Shown here: positions 1 through 6,814 of the stretch, piece by piece
How the letters are laid out: each line of letters starts with the position of its first letter
How positions within the stretch are numbered: position 1 is the first letter of the stretch
Source of the DNA: Bacteroides sp.
GTDB lineage: Bacteria > Bacteroidota > Bacteroidia > Bacteroidales > GCA-2748055
DNA length: 7,913 nt
Reading direction: 5' to 3'
Assembly: GCA_011048475.1 (NCBI GenBank)
Contig: DSDZ01000105.1
Span: forward strand, 1 to 7,913
Program-made: the position numbers and the translations under genes
The notes under the pieces: generated by a model
What the model saw: only the letters and a program-made list of their open reading frames with translations
What the model was told of the DNA's origin: nothing
The model's database searches: none

Positions 1-1
1 C

Positions 2-550
2 CTTGCCGCGAACAAGAGCCCGAACAAGGTCTTCGGCATGGCCGGGATCCTGGACACAGGCCGGTATAAAGCTTTCATTGCAGATGCACTGGAGGTTTCG
101 CCGAACGATATCCACGCCATGCTGATGGGGGGTCACGGAGACACGATGGTTCCCCTGCCCAGGTACACTTCCGTCAGCGGGATCCCTGTAACGGAGCTGC
201 TGAACCAGGAGGAGATCGAGAAGATCGTGGAAAGGACCAGGAAAGGAGGCGGGGAACTGGTCAATCTGATGGGAACATCAGCCTGGTATGCGCCCGGGGC
301 CGCGGTGGGGCAGATGGTGGAAGCCATCGTGGATGACCAGAACCGCATCTTTCCCGTGTGCGCCTATCTGAACGGGGAATACGGATTGAAAGACATCTAC
401 CTCGGAGTGCCCGTGAAGCTCGGCAGGAGCGGGGTGGCGGAGGTCATTGAGATCAGTCTGAACACAGATGAAAGGAAGCTGCTCACCACATCGGCCGAAA
501 GTGTACGAAAAGTCATGAAAGTGCTGGATGACCTGAAGCTTTTCGATTGA
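2..550 (+). CDS. mdh: Malate dehydrogenase, C-terminal part (5' end outside window)
   Basis: NAD-dependent malate dehydrogenase of the LDH-like family, which interconverts malate and oxaloacetate in the cytoplasmic TCA cycle. The reading frame is open from base 2, so the start lies upstream; 182 residues are visible of about 310 usual for the family. The lost part would hold the Rossmann nucleotide-binding fold. Visible are the NKVFGMAGILDTGR segment, whose Arg (visible residue 21) corresponds to the conserved substrate-binding arginine, and GGHGDTMVPLPRYTSVSGIPV-like sequence with the catalytic His at visible residue 45 (codon 134-136) following the usual spacing. The C-terminal VGVPVKLGRSGV-type segment is also typical. 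The family usually has LDSAR or LDTAR; here a Gly replaces the Ala. The gene ends 90 bp before secDF with no evident hairpin terminator. Family assignment is firm; malate rather than lactate specificity is inferred from overall similarity to the MDH type. Confidence 0.95.
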   Translation, partial: LAANKSPNKVFGMAGILDTGRYKAFIADALEVSPNDIHAMLMGGHGDTMVPLPRYTSVSGIPVTELLNQEEIEKIVERTRKGGGELVNLMGTSAWYAPGAAVGQMVEAIVDDQNRIFPVCAYLNGEYGLKDIYLGVPVKLGRSGVAEVIEISLNTDERKLLTTSAESVRKVMKVLDDLKLFD

Positions 551-581
551 GGCACCACCTGCAATTTCCAAAAAATAGTGC

Positions 582-589
582 TATATTTG
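582..589 (+). promoter_or_regulatory. Bacteroidota-type -7 promoter box for secDF
   Basis: TATATTTG matches the TAnnTTTG -7 consensus of Bacteroidota promoters perfectly. It lies 51 bp before the secDF ATG, giving a predicted 5' leader of roughly 45 nt that is A-rich near the start codon. No good TTG/TTTG -33 element is present at the usual 19-21 bp upstream. This suggests secDF is transcribed separately from mdh. Confidence 0.55.
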
Positions 590-640
590 CGGCCTAATCC
601 GAAAACCACAAATAAGTAACTATTAATAAACAGGTTAAAA

Positions 641-3600
641 ATGCAAAACAAAGGTGCCATCAGGTTCTTTACCATCGTGCTTGCGCTGGTAAGCATATAC
701 CAGCTTTTGTTCACTGTTTTTGCACAGAAGGTGGAGAGGGATGCCAGGAAATATGCAGAAGGGGATGTGCAGATGGAACGGGCTTACCTGGATTCCATGA
801 AAAGCGAGGTCGTTTACAACGTTCTGTTCAAGAAATATACCTACCAGGATTGCAAGGAAAGGGAGATCAACCTGGGTCTTGACCTGAAAGGCGGGATGAA
901 TGTGATCCTGGAAATAGCCGTGGAAGACATCATCCGCTCCCTCGCGGCACCTCAGTACCTCAGCGATCCCGTATTTACAGAGACCATGGCGCTGGCCAGG
1001 GAGAAGAAAAGGACCAGCCAGAGTGATTTTGTGGACATTTTCGCGGAGGCATTTGAAGAGCTCAATCCGGGCGCCCAGCTGGCGCAATTCTTCATGACGC
1101 CCGAAACCCGTGGCGATATTGATTTCAATACAACCAACCAGGAGGTGGTTGTATTCCTGAAGGCGGAGGCGGAGGATGCCATTGATAATTCCTACAACGT
1201 ACTGCGAAACAGGATTGACCGCTTCGGGGTCGTGCAGCTGAATATCCAGAAACTCGAACGGCAGGGGAGGATCCTGGTCGAGCTGCCCGGTGTGAGGGAA
1301 CCCGAGCGGGTAACGAAACTGTTGACGGGGACCGCAAACCTGGAGTTCTGGACCACCTACCAGAGTGCGGAAGTCTGGCAGTACCTGGAAGAGGCCAACC
1401 GTCTGCTGGCCGATATCATGCAGACGGGAGATGTTCTGGAGACGGAATCCCTGCCGGCGGAATCCACCCCGCAGGAACCGGCGGCCGGACAGGAAGGCGA
1501 AGAGTCCCTGCTGGACCTTCCCCAGGACGAACTGTTGCTGGATACGGCCGGACTGGACCTGCTTACCGATCTTGACACCGCTGCGATGTATGATGATGAG
1601 GAGGCGCAATTCTACCGTGAAAATCCGCTGCTCGCCGTACTGACTCCCTATCTGGACAACCAGCGTAATTTCATTCCGGGATCAGCGGTGGGGGTGGTCC
1701 TGCTGAAGGATACCGCCACAGTCAACCGCTACCTGGCCATCCCCCAGATCAGGCAGCTGTTCCCCTCCGACCTGGTCTTCGCGTGGCACTTTGAACCGGA
1801 TGGGGAGGATCAGCAATTCATCAGGCTCCATTCCCTGAAAGCCACCCGCAACAACCAGCCTGCCATGGGCGGTAAATTCGTGACCGATGCCAGGGTGGGG
1901 ACGGACCCCTACACGGGCGAGTTTGAGGTAAGCATGAGCATGAACTCGGAAGGAGCCAAGCGGTGGGCCAACCTGACCCGGGAAAATGTGGGCGAAGCCA
2001 TTGCCATTGTGCTGGACGGACTGGTCTATTCTGCTCCCACGGTCAGTGAGGAGATCAAAGGTGGCAGTTCATCCATATCCGGGAATTTCAGCCAGGCCGA
2101 GGCGGATGACCTTGCCAACATTTTGAAATCGGGAAAAATGCCTGCCCGTGCAAGAATCGAATCCAGCGAGGTGATCGGGCCGTCCCTGGGGGCCGAATCC
2201 ATCCGGGACGGACTGAACTCTTTCCTGATCGCTTTTCTGGTGGTTCTGGCTTACATGATCTTTTACTACAGCCGGAGGGCCGGACTTGTGGCGGATATCG
2301 CTTTGCTGGCCAACATGTTTTTCCTGATGGGGGTGCTCGCCTCACTGCAGGCGGTGCTCACCCTGCCGGGGATTGCCGGGATTGTGCTTACCATCGGGAT
2401 GTCGGTGGATGCCAACGTGCTGATCTATGAAAGGATCCGGGAAGAGATCACCGCGGGCAAGAATCTGAAAACAGCCGTGAAGGACGGTTACAAAAATGCC
2501 TATTCGGCCATCTTTGACTCCCAGATCACCACCTTCCTGACGGGACTGATCCTCTTCTTCTTCGGGACCGGACCGATCAAGGGTTTTGCCACCACCCTGG
2601 TCATCGGGATCCTCACGTCGCTTTTCACCGCCATTGTCCTCACCAGGCTGATCTATGAGCGGATGCTGTCAAAGGGACAGAACATCACCTTCGACACCCG
2701 GCTGACAAGGAATGCCTTTAAAAACACAAAAATTGATTTTCTCGGATCACGAAAAACGTTCTACGTGATTTCAGGGGTGCTCATCCTGGCGGGTGCCGTT
2801 TCGCTGGCTACCCGGGGACTGAACCTGGGGGTGGATTTTTCAGGGGGCCGCAATTACGTGGTTGCCTTCAAGCAGGAGGTGCAGACCCAGGATGTGGCCC
2901 GGGACCTGGAAGCCGCTTTCGGGGAAGCTCCCACCGTGATCACCTACGGAGAGAAGAGCACGGTCAGGATCACCACCAAGTATTTGATCGAGGATGACAG
3001 TCCCGAGGTGGATTCCATCATCAAATCACAAATGTTCAACAGTTTACAGAATTATCTGGACGACGATGCCACGGTGGAGGATTTTCTGAACAGCCAGGAG
3101 TACATCATCAGTTCCCACAAGGTGGGTCCCACCATCGCAAGTGATATCAAGAGGGCGGCTGTGATCGTGGTCTTCGCATCCCTGCTCGTCATCTTCCTCT
3201 ATATCCTGGGCAGGTTCCGAACCTGGCAGTTTGGACTGGGTGCGGTGGCTGCACTGCTCCATGATGTGATCATCATCATCGGGCTTTTCTCCCTGTTGCA
3301 CGGGTTGATGCCCTTTTCGCTGGAGCTGGACCAGTCTTTCATCGCAGCCATCCTGACGGTGGTGGGATACTCCATCAACGATACGGTGGTGGTGTTCGAC
3401 CGGATCAGGGAGTACCTGGGTCTCCAGAAACGAAGGGAACGAAAGGAAGTATTCAACACCGCGCTGAACAGCACACTGAGCCGTACCTTCAGTACATCGC
3501 TCAGTACTTTCTTCGTAATCCTGGCCATCTTCCTGTTCGGAGGCGACGTGATCCGCGGGTTCACCTTTGCATTGCTGCTGGGGATCGTGGTGGGTACCTA

Positions 3601-3688
3601 TTCATCCCTGTTCATTGCCACACCGGTGGTATTCGATACCACCAGGAAGGAGAAGGCTGTTGTGGCAGCAAAAGGCAACTCAAAGTAA
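641..3688 (+). CDS. secDF: Fused SecDF protein-export membrane protein
   Basis: A 1015-residue fusion of SecD and SecF, the RND-like accessory subunits that use the proton motive force to help SecYEG/SecA complete export and release of preproteins. The fused form of about this length is usual in Bacteroidota. SecD half: first membrane helix about 8-28, GLDLKGG at 79-85, large periplasmic P1 region to about 520, then a TM block from about 525 containing the conserved TIGMSVDANVLIYERIREE stretch with Asp590, the equivalent of the essential SecD TM4 aspartate. SecF half: TM about 706-722, LGVDFSGG at 729-736, a short periplasmic domain, then TMs from about 838 with GYSINDTVVVFDRIRE (Asp914, Arg921). 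An acidic low-complexity insert at about 262-325 interrupts P1. The ATG at 641 is the only reasonable start, 51 bp after a perfect -7 box. The 3' end overlaps the convergent regulator gene by 9 bp. Confidence 0.97.
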   Translation: MQNKGAIRFFTIVLALVSIYQLLFTVFAQKVERDARKYAEGDVQMERAYLDSMKSEVVYNVLFKKYTYQDCKEREINLGLDLKGGMNVILEIAVEDIIRSLAAPQYLSDPVFTETMALAREKKRTSQSDFVDIFAEAFEELNPGAQLAQFFMTPETRGDIDFNTTNQEVVVFLKAEAEDAIDNSYNVLRNRIDRFGVVQLNIQKLERQGRILVELPGVREPERVTKLLTGTANLEFWTTYQSAEVWQYLEEANRLLADIMQTGDVLETESLPAESTPQEPAAGQEGEESLLDLPQDELLLDTAGLDLLTDLDTAAMYDDEEAQFYRENPLLAVLTPYLDNQRNFIPGSAVGVVLLKDTATVNRYLAIPQIRQLFPSDLVFAWHFEPDGEDQQFIRLHSLKATRNNQPAMGGKFVTDARVGTDPYTGEFEVSMSMNSEGAKRWANLTRENVGEAIAIVLDGLVYSAPTVSEEIKGGSSSISGNFSQAEADDLANILKSGKMPARARIESSEVIGPSLGAESIRDGLNSFLIAFLVVLAYMIFYYSRRAGLVADIALLANMFFLMGVLASLQAVLTLPGIAGIVLTIGMSVDANVLIYERIREEITAGKNLKTAVKDGYKNAYSAIFDSQITTFLTGLILFFFGTGPIKGFATTLVIGILTSLFTAIVLTRLIYERMLSKGQNITFDTRLTRNAFKNTKIDFLGSRKTFYVISGVLILAGAVSLATRGLNLGVDFSGGRNYVVAFKQEVQTQDVARDLEAAFGEAPTVITYGEKSTVRITTKYLIEDDSPEVDSIIKSQMFNSLQNYLDDDATVEDFLNSQEYIISSHKVGPTIASDIKRAAVIVVFASLLVIFLYILGRFRTWQFGLGAVAALLHDVIIIIGLFSLLHGLMPFSLELDQSFIAAILTVVGYSINDTVVVFDRIREYLGLQKRRERKEVFNTALNSTLSRTFSTSLSTFFVILAIFLFGGDVIRGFTFALLLGIVVGTYSSLFIATPVVFDTTRKEKAVVAAKGNSK

Positions 3689-4360
3689 CAGGGAGCCACA
3701 CCTGAAAATGTATCCTACGCCCCTTTTCGTTTCAAGGGTGACGGAGGGTTCAGCCTGAAGGTATTTTCGGAGCCTGGAAATGAATACATCCATGCTTCGC
3801 CCCATGAAATAATCGTTCTGGCCCCAGAGCTCCTGCAGGATCTGTTCCCGTTTCAGCAGGGTATCCCTGTGTTCGATCAGATACCTGAGCAATTCTGCTT
3901 CCCTGGGCGTGAGGCTGTGTTTTATCCTGCCGTCGTCGATCACCAGGTCATCAAACCTGATCTGCAGGCATCCGAGGGTGACCGAGGCCAGATCATTCTT
4001 TCCGGATCTTTTCAGGATATTGTGGATACGCAGGACCAGCTCCTCTGCTTCAAAGGGTTTTGTAATGTAATCATCCGCCCCGATCTTCAGTCCTTTGAGC
4101 CGGTCCTCCTTCTGGTTCTTCGCGGTCAGAAAAATGACGGGCATCTCGGGATCATGCGACCGGATCTCCCGTGCCAGGGTGAATCCGTCCATCACCGGCA
4201 TCATCACATCCAGGATGCAAAGATCGGTGTGGTATTTGCGGAATACCTCCAGTCCGTGTTTGCCATGGTTGGCGGTATGCACTGTAAAACCTGATAATTC
4301 AAGGTACTGTGCCAGCACCTTCTGCAGGTCGATATCGTCTTCAACTAGCAATAGTTCCAT
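3680..4360 (-). CDS. OmpR-family response regulator (RprY-like)
   Basis: A 226-residue DNA-binding response regulator. The receiver domain is about 1-118: acidic pocket Glu7-Asp8-Asp9, phospho-acceptor Asp51 in CILDVMMPVMDGF, switch Thr79 in FLTAK, and Lys101 in ITKPF. The winged-helix output domain is about 125-220, with SLTPREAELLRYL, RSMDVFISRLRKYL and the final-hairpin motif GVGYIF at 214-219. All phosphorelay residues are present, so it should be active. The kinase gene lies directly upstream on the same strand and overlaps it by 20 bp, so the two are co-transcribed and probably translationally coupled. The SMDVFISRLRKYL region recalls RprY of Bacteroides, but a symbol is not assigned. 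Seven residues after GVGYIF (RCGSLLL) are encoded partly in the overlap with the convergent secDF 3' end. Likely target: the 11-bp direct repeats at 5733-5761 (inference). Confidence 0.95.
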   Translation of the reverse strand: MELLLVEDDIDLQKVLAQYLELSGFTVHTANHGKHGLEVFRKYHTDLCILDVMMPVMDGFTLAREIRSHDPEMPVIFLTAKNQKEDRLKGLKIGADDYITKPFEAEELVLRIHNILKRSGKNDLASVTLGCLQIRFDDLVIDDGRIKHSLTPREAELLRYLIEHRDTLLKREQILQELWGQNDYFMGRSMDVFISRLRKYLQAEPSVTLETKRGVGYIFRCGSLLL

Positions 4361-5693
4361 TTTCTGCAGGTATGATAATATGAAAAGTTGTGCCCTTTCC
4401 GGGGCTGCTCCGGACAGAAATCGTACCCCTGTGGGCTTCCACGATCTGCTTCACATAATAGAGTCCCAGTCCCAGTCCTTTGATCACCCTTTTACGGGAT
4501 ACCTCCCCGCGGAAGAATTTTTCAAAGAGATGTTTCTGCTCCTCCCTGCGGATCCCGGGTCCGTTATCCGAAACGGTGATCTTCAGCTCCTGATCACTTC
4601 CGGAAACATCCAGTCCGATCCTGCAGGGCTGGTTTCCATACTTCACGGCGTTGGAAAGCAGGTTGCTGATCACGGTGGACATGTGCACCTCATCCAGGGA
4701 AAACGTTTCCTCCCGGAGGTCAAATTTGAGATCGATGCGGGGTGCTGCACTGCCCTGTTCCATCTGAAAGGCCTCCACCAACTCCCGGATCCATTTTTCT
4801 GTCTCCACCCGGGTTCGTTCCAGCCGCACCTGGTCCCTTTCCCATATGTTGATATCCAGGATCCTGTCGATCAGCTGGGAAAGGTGGCGGTTCTGCTTTT
4901 TGATCATCATGGAGAGTTCTTCTACCTTTTTCTCCTGCTGGATGATGGTGCGGTCTCCCAGTGAGCTGGATGCGACCGCAATGGTGGAAAGCGGAGTTTT
5001 CAGTTCGTGGGTCATGTTGTTGATGAAATCGCTTTTCATATCAGACAGCCGCTTTTGCACCAGCATGTTGCGAAGCGTGAGGTAATACACGGTAAAAATG
5101 AACAGGAGGGTGAGGACGGCCAGGGCGAGGATCAGCCACATTTCTTTGAGGATCATCTCGGACCTGTTTTTGAAGTCGATAAGGACGTCAAAGGTGATGC
5201 GGAAAAAATTCCGGTCGAAAGCATAGGTGCCTGCCAGCAGGGCATTCGCGGGAACATGCGGCAGCTGGAGGCTGTCCGGATACACGTCCTGCTGGAATCC
5301 CATGTCGGTCAGATACAGTTCATTGATCCGGATATGGTAGGAGAAAACGGGCTCCTCACCGGCCCTTCTGATATACTGTTTCAGAAAACTGGCGGGTTCC
5401 CTGTATTCATTGAGCACTTTGTAATATTCTTCAGCCGGGGTGGTCTGAAGGGTATCGGGATCCGAAAAGAGAAAATCAACGGCCATGTGATCCAGGAGGT
5501 AGAGGACCGAGTCGAACGCGTAGTTGTAATCCAGGCTGTTGAAAGCAACCATGCCTTCTTTCACGAGATTCCCGAACCTGGTATCGAATTGTTGCTGCCT
5601 GGTCTGGTAGGTATCCCTGATGAAAATCACCTGGACAACGATCAGTACAAGCAGGGCAAAAGCGGCCAGCCATATCAGTAAACGGCTCTTCAT
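4341..5693 (-). CDS. Membrane sensor histidine kinase with periplasmic sensor domain
   Basis: A 450-residue sensor kinase that phosphorylates the overlapping downstream regulator. Two membrane helices (about 6-26 and 185-206) flank a periplasmic region of about 158 residues with no recognised fold. The second helix leads to the phosphorylation site through only about 20 residues, leaving no room for a HAMP domain. H-box FINNMTHELKTPLSTI has phospho-acceptor His229. The ATPase domain has the N-box SNLLSNAVKYG (344-353 region), G1 box DNGPG at 376-380, F-box LFEKFF about 389-394 and G2 box GLGLGLYYV at 406-414, so it is complete. The ATG at 5693 follows a weak GGA and no upstream in-frame alternative fits. 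The architecture, with no HAMP, resembles RprX-type kinases of Bacteroidota. It is transcribed divergently from the exported coiled-coil protein gene, with shared operator-like repeats between. The ligand is unknown. Confidence 0.95.
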   Translation of the reverse strand: MKSRLLIWLAAFALLVLIVVQVIFIRDTYQTRQQQFDTRFGNLVKEGMVAFNSLDYNYAFDSVLYLLDHMAVDFLFSDPDTLQTTPAEEYYKVLNEYREPASFLKQYIRRAGEEPVFSYHIRINELYLTDMGFQQDVYPDSLQLPHVPANALLAGTYAFDRNFFRITFDVLIDFKNRSEMILKEMWLILALAVLTLLFIFTVYYLTLRNMLVQKRLSDMKSDFINNMTHELKTPLSTIAVASSSLGDRTIIQQEKKVEELSMMIKKQNRHLSQLIDRILDINIWERDQVRLERTRVETEKWIRELVEAFQMEQGSAAPRIDLKFDLREETFSLDEVHMSTVISNLLSNAVKYGNQPCRIGLDVSGSDQELKITVSDNGPGIRREEQKHLFEKFFRGEVSRKRVIKGLGLGLYYVKQIVEAHRGTISVRSSPGKGTTFHIIIPAENGTIAS

Positions 5694-5710
5694 TCCGGTA
5701 AATTACAGGG

Positions 5711-5718
5711 CTAAGATA
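5711..5718 (-). promoter_or_regulatory. Possible -7 box for the kinase-regulator operon
   Basis: On the minus strand TATCTTAG differs from TAnnTTTG at one position and sits 17 bp before the kinase ATG, predicting a very short leader. No -33 element is visible. The CATTAAC repeats lie just upstream of it. This is a weak call made because no perfect box exists between the kinase start and the repeats. Confidence 0.25.
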
Positions 5719-5732
5719 ATACCTGTTGTTCT

Positions 5733-5761
5733 CATTAACCAATCATTAACACTACATTAAC
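5733..5761. promoter_or_regulatory. Direct-repeat operator, three CATTAAC copies at 11-bp period
   Basis: CATTAAC occurs perfectly at 5733-5739, 5744-5750 and 5755-5761, so every copy starts exactly 11 bp after the previous one, about one helical turn. OmpR-class regulators bind tandem direct repeats with this geometry: the E. coli Pho box is an 11-bp-spaced repeat, and the B. subtilis PhoP box is TTAACA-like hexamers with 5-bp spacers. The last copy ends 22 bp before the perfect -7 box at 5784-5791, where a -33 element would be expected but is missing; that is the position of a class II activator site. The adjacent gene pair encodes an OmpR-class system, so autoregulation and control of the divergent gene are inferred. 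Confidence 0.55.
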
Positions 5762-5783
5762 CGGGGTGTACGGATCATCGCGT

Positions 5784-5791
5784 TAAATTTG
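5784..5791 (+). promoter_or_regulatory. -7 promoter box for the exported coiled-coil protein gene
   Basis: TAAATTTG matches TAnnTTTG perfectly. A transcript from it would begin near 5796-5800, which is after the ATG at 5794 and so supports the ATG at 5839 as the real start, with a leader of about 40 nt. There is no -33 TTG at 19-21 bp; the CATTAAC repeats occupy that side instead. Confidence 0.55.
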
Positions 5792-5838
5792 TAATGAATC
5801 AAATGATCACACATAACCAACATATAACGCTTACTGCA

Positions 5839-6492
5839 ATGAAAACAATACAGATTCTTCGGTACAGCATCCTCTCCCTGTGTGTGGTGATTTCCGCCGC
5901 GCTGGTATCCGCGCAGGAACCGGACAGGGAAAGGGAACAACGGGCCGAGAGGGAAGAGCAGATGATCCTCAGAAAACAGATGCTGGAGGAACAGCAGGAA
6001 AAAATGAAACAGCAGCATGAACAGATGAAAGAGATGCAGAAGCAGATCGAAGTTGAGATAAAGAACATACCCCAAATTTCAGATGATGATTTGAAAGTGA
6101 TTAGAGAATTTGAGTGGAATCCTGATGGAAATTACAATTACATCTTTCGCAATTCCTTCGACCAGGGAAGCCGCTCCCAACTGACGCTCCGGAAAAACTT
6201 CGACGGAACGACCGATACCTCCAAAGGAGATTTTGATGTGGAAGAGGGCATTCGCAACTTCAGGTGCATGATCAATGGATCTGTAAGTTCAGGGGAGATA
6301 CACATCCTTCTTGAATACCCCGACGGAAAAGTCTTCAAAGAACTAACCATCAATCCTTCTGCCGACATCAATTTCAGTCAGTCGGTTTCCGTCAAGGAAG
6401 ATGAAGAGTCCAGATACACGGGTTCTTGGACCTATGTGATCAAAGCCGATAAAGCGGAAGGGAACTACATGCTGCAGATCGCCACGAACTGA
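5839..6492 (+). CDS. Exported coiled-coil protein of unknown function
   Basis: A 217-residue protein not recognised as a named family. Residues 1-25 form a typical signal peptide (MKTIQILRYS, hydrophobic stretch 10-22, VSA before Gln26), so the mature protein should be periplasmic; there is no lipobox. Residues about 28-75 are highly charged and rich in Glu, Gln, Lys and Met (EEQQEKMKQQHEQMKEMQ), predicting a helical coiled coil. Residues about 95-217 are beta-rich, with SSGEIHILLEYPDGKVFKEL and a Trp/Tyr-rich strand GSWTYVIKADKAEGNYMLQI, suggesting a small beta-sandwich. An in-frame ATG at 5794 would add 15 residues before the signal peptide and lies upstream of the predicted transcript start, so 5839 is preferred. 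The gene is divergent from the kinase across a 145-bp region with an operator-like repeat array, so it may be a target or periplasmic modulator of that system (inference). Confidence 0.8.
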   Translation: MKTIQILRYSILSLCVVISAALVSAQEPDREREQRAEREEQMILRKQMLEEQQEKMKQQHEQMKEMQKQIEVEIKNIPQISDDDLKVIREFEWNPDGNYNYIFRNSFDQGSRSQLTLRKNFDGTTDTSKGDFDVEEGIRNFRCMINGSVSSGEIHILLEYPDGKVFKELTINPSADINFSQSVSVKEDEESRYTGSWTYVIKADKAEGNYMLQIATN

Positions 6493-6499
6493 TGTCCAG

Positions 6500-6680
6500 A
6501 TCCCTCAGAGGCGAAGTTAACCAGGCGCGGGCTCAGGGATGCAAAGTAAACACCTGGTTGGTGGTTCAGAAAGTACATCTTTGATCGGTCAGGCATACCC
6601 CATCGTCGCTGAAAATCCTTGTAAGACAAGTATTTATAGGCTTCCTCCGGGGTATGCCTGACTCTTTATCTCTGAGGGAT
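6500..6680. repeat. Outer inverted repeat of the intergenic element
   Basis: An 11-bp perfect inverted repeat: atccctcagag at 6500-6510 and its reverse complement ctctgagggat at 6670-6680, bounding a 181-bp segment. Related copies lie nearby: ctcagggat at 6532-6540 and atcccttag at 6740-6748. These can pair with the outer arms instead, so alternative folds are possible. No target-site duplication was seen at the edges. Confidence 0.6.
6588..6662. repeat. Inner 14-bp perfect inverted repeat, possible RNA stem
   Basis: gtcaggcatacccc at 6588-6601 is the exact reverse complement of ggggtatgcctgac at 6649-6662, separated by 47 nt. The spacer contains its own small hairpin (cttgt at 6618-6622 with acaag at 6626-6630, 3-nt loop). 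The stem nests inside the 6500-6510/6670-6680 repeat. Neither strand shows a following T-run, which argues against a plain terminator. Confidence 0.65.
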
Positions 6681-6714
6681 GCTTGCGAAGCAGCCTGGCA
6701 TCTTTTCGCGCCAG

Positions 6715-6722
6715 CAAAATTA
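6715..6722 (-). promoter_or_regulatory. Minus-strand -7-like box facing the inverted-repeat element
   Basis: TAATTTTG on the minus strand fits TAnnTTTG perfectly. Transcription from it would start near 6709 and run across the whole inverted-repeat region toward 6500. No -33 element is visible, and an eight-base motif with two free positions can occur by chance. Confidence 0.25.
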
Positions 6723-6806
6723 GCACGCTGCGAGAAAGGATCCCTTAGAAAATAGAGGAGGAAACGCTCTTGATAGCAACCTCGCATCTTTTTGTCCCGT
6801 ATTTGT

Positions 6807-6814
6807 TATCTTTG
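6807..6814 (+). promoter_or_regulatory. -7 promoter box for tatA
   Basis: TATCTTTG fits TAnnTTTG perfectly, 16 bp before the tatA ATG. The leader would be only about 10 nt, covering the purine-rich aggataagga ribosome-binding region at 6821-6830. No -33 TTG is found at normal spacing. Confidence 0.45.

Noticed and set aside
635..1609. A 324-codon open frame on the minus strand
   Set aside because: It lies wholly antisense to secDF, whose protein has clear family motifs through the same region; the product is Gln/Leu/Arg-rich without recognisable domains.
4095..4964. A 289-codon open frame on the plus strand
   Set aside because: It spans antisense of both the regulator and kinase genes and has atypical composition, so it is a shadow frame.
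5007..5681. A 224-codon open frame on the plus strand
   Set aside because: It is antisense to the kinase sensor and H-box region, which is clearly coding on the minus strand; no family resemblance.
5794..5838. Upstream in-frame ATG adding 15 residues to the coiled-coil protein
   Set aside because: It lies before the transcript start predicted from the -7 box at 5784-5791 and would place polar residues ahead of a standard signal peptide.
6588..6662. Intrinsic terminator for the coiled-coil protein gene
   Set aside because: The stem has a 47-nt loop, and no T-run follows on either strand.
6500..6680. Retron-type RNA (outer inverted repeat with an inner long stem)
   Set aside because: No reverse transcriptase gene is present in the window and no conserved branching-G context was identified.
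6566..6787. A 73-codon minus-strand open frame in the intergenic stretch
   Set aside because: It runs through the inverted-repeat stems, has no ribosome-binding site or recognisable protein features, and the palindromes explain the sequence better.
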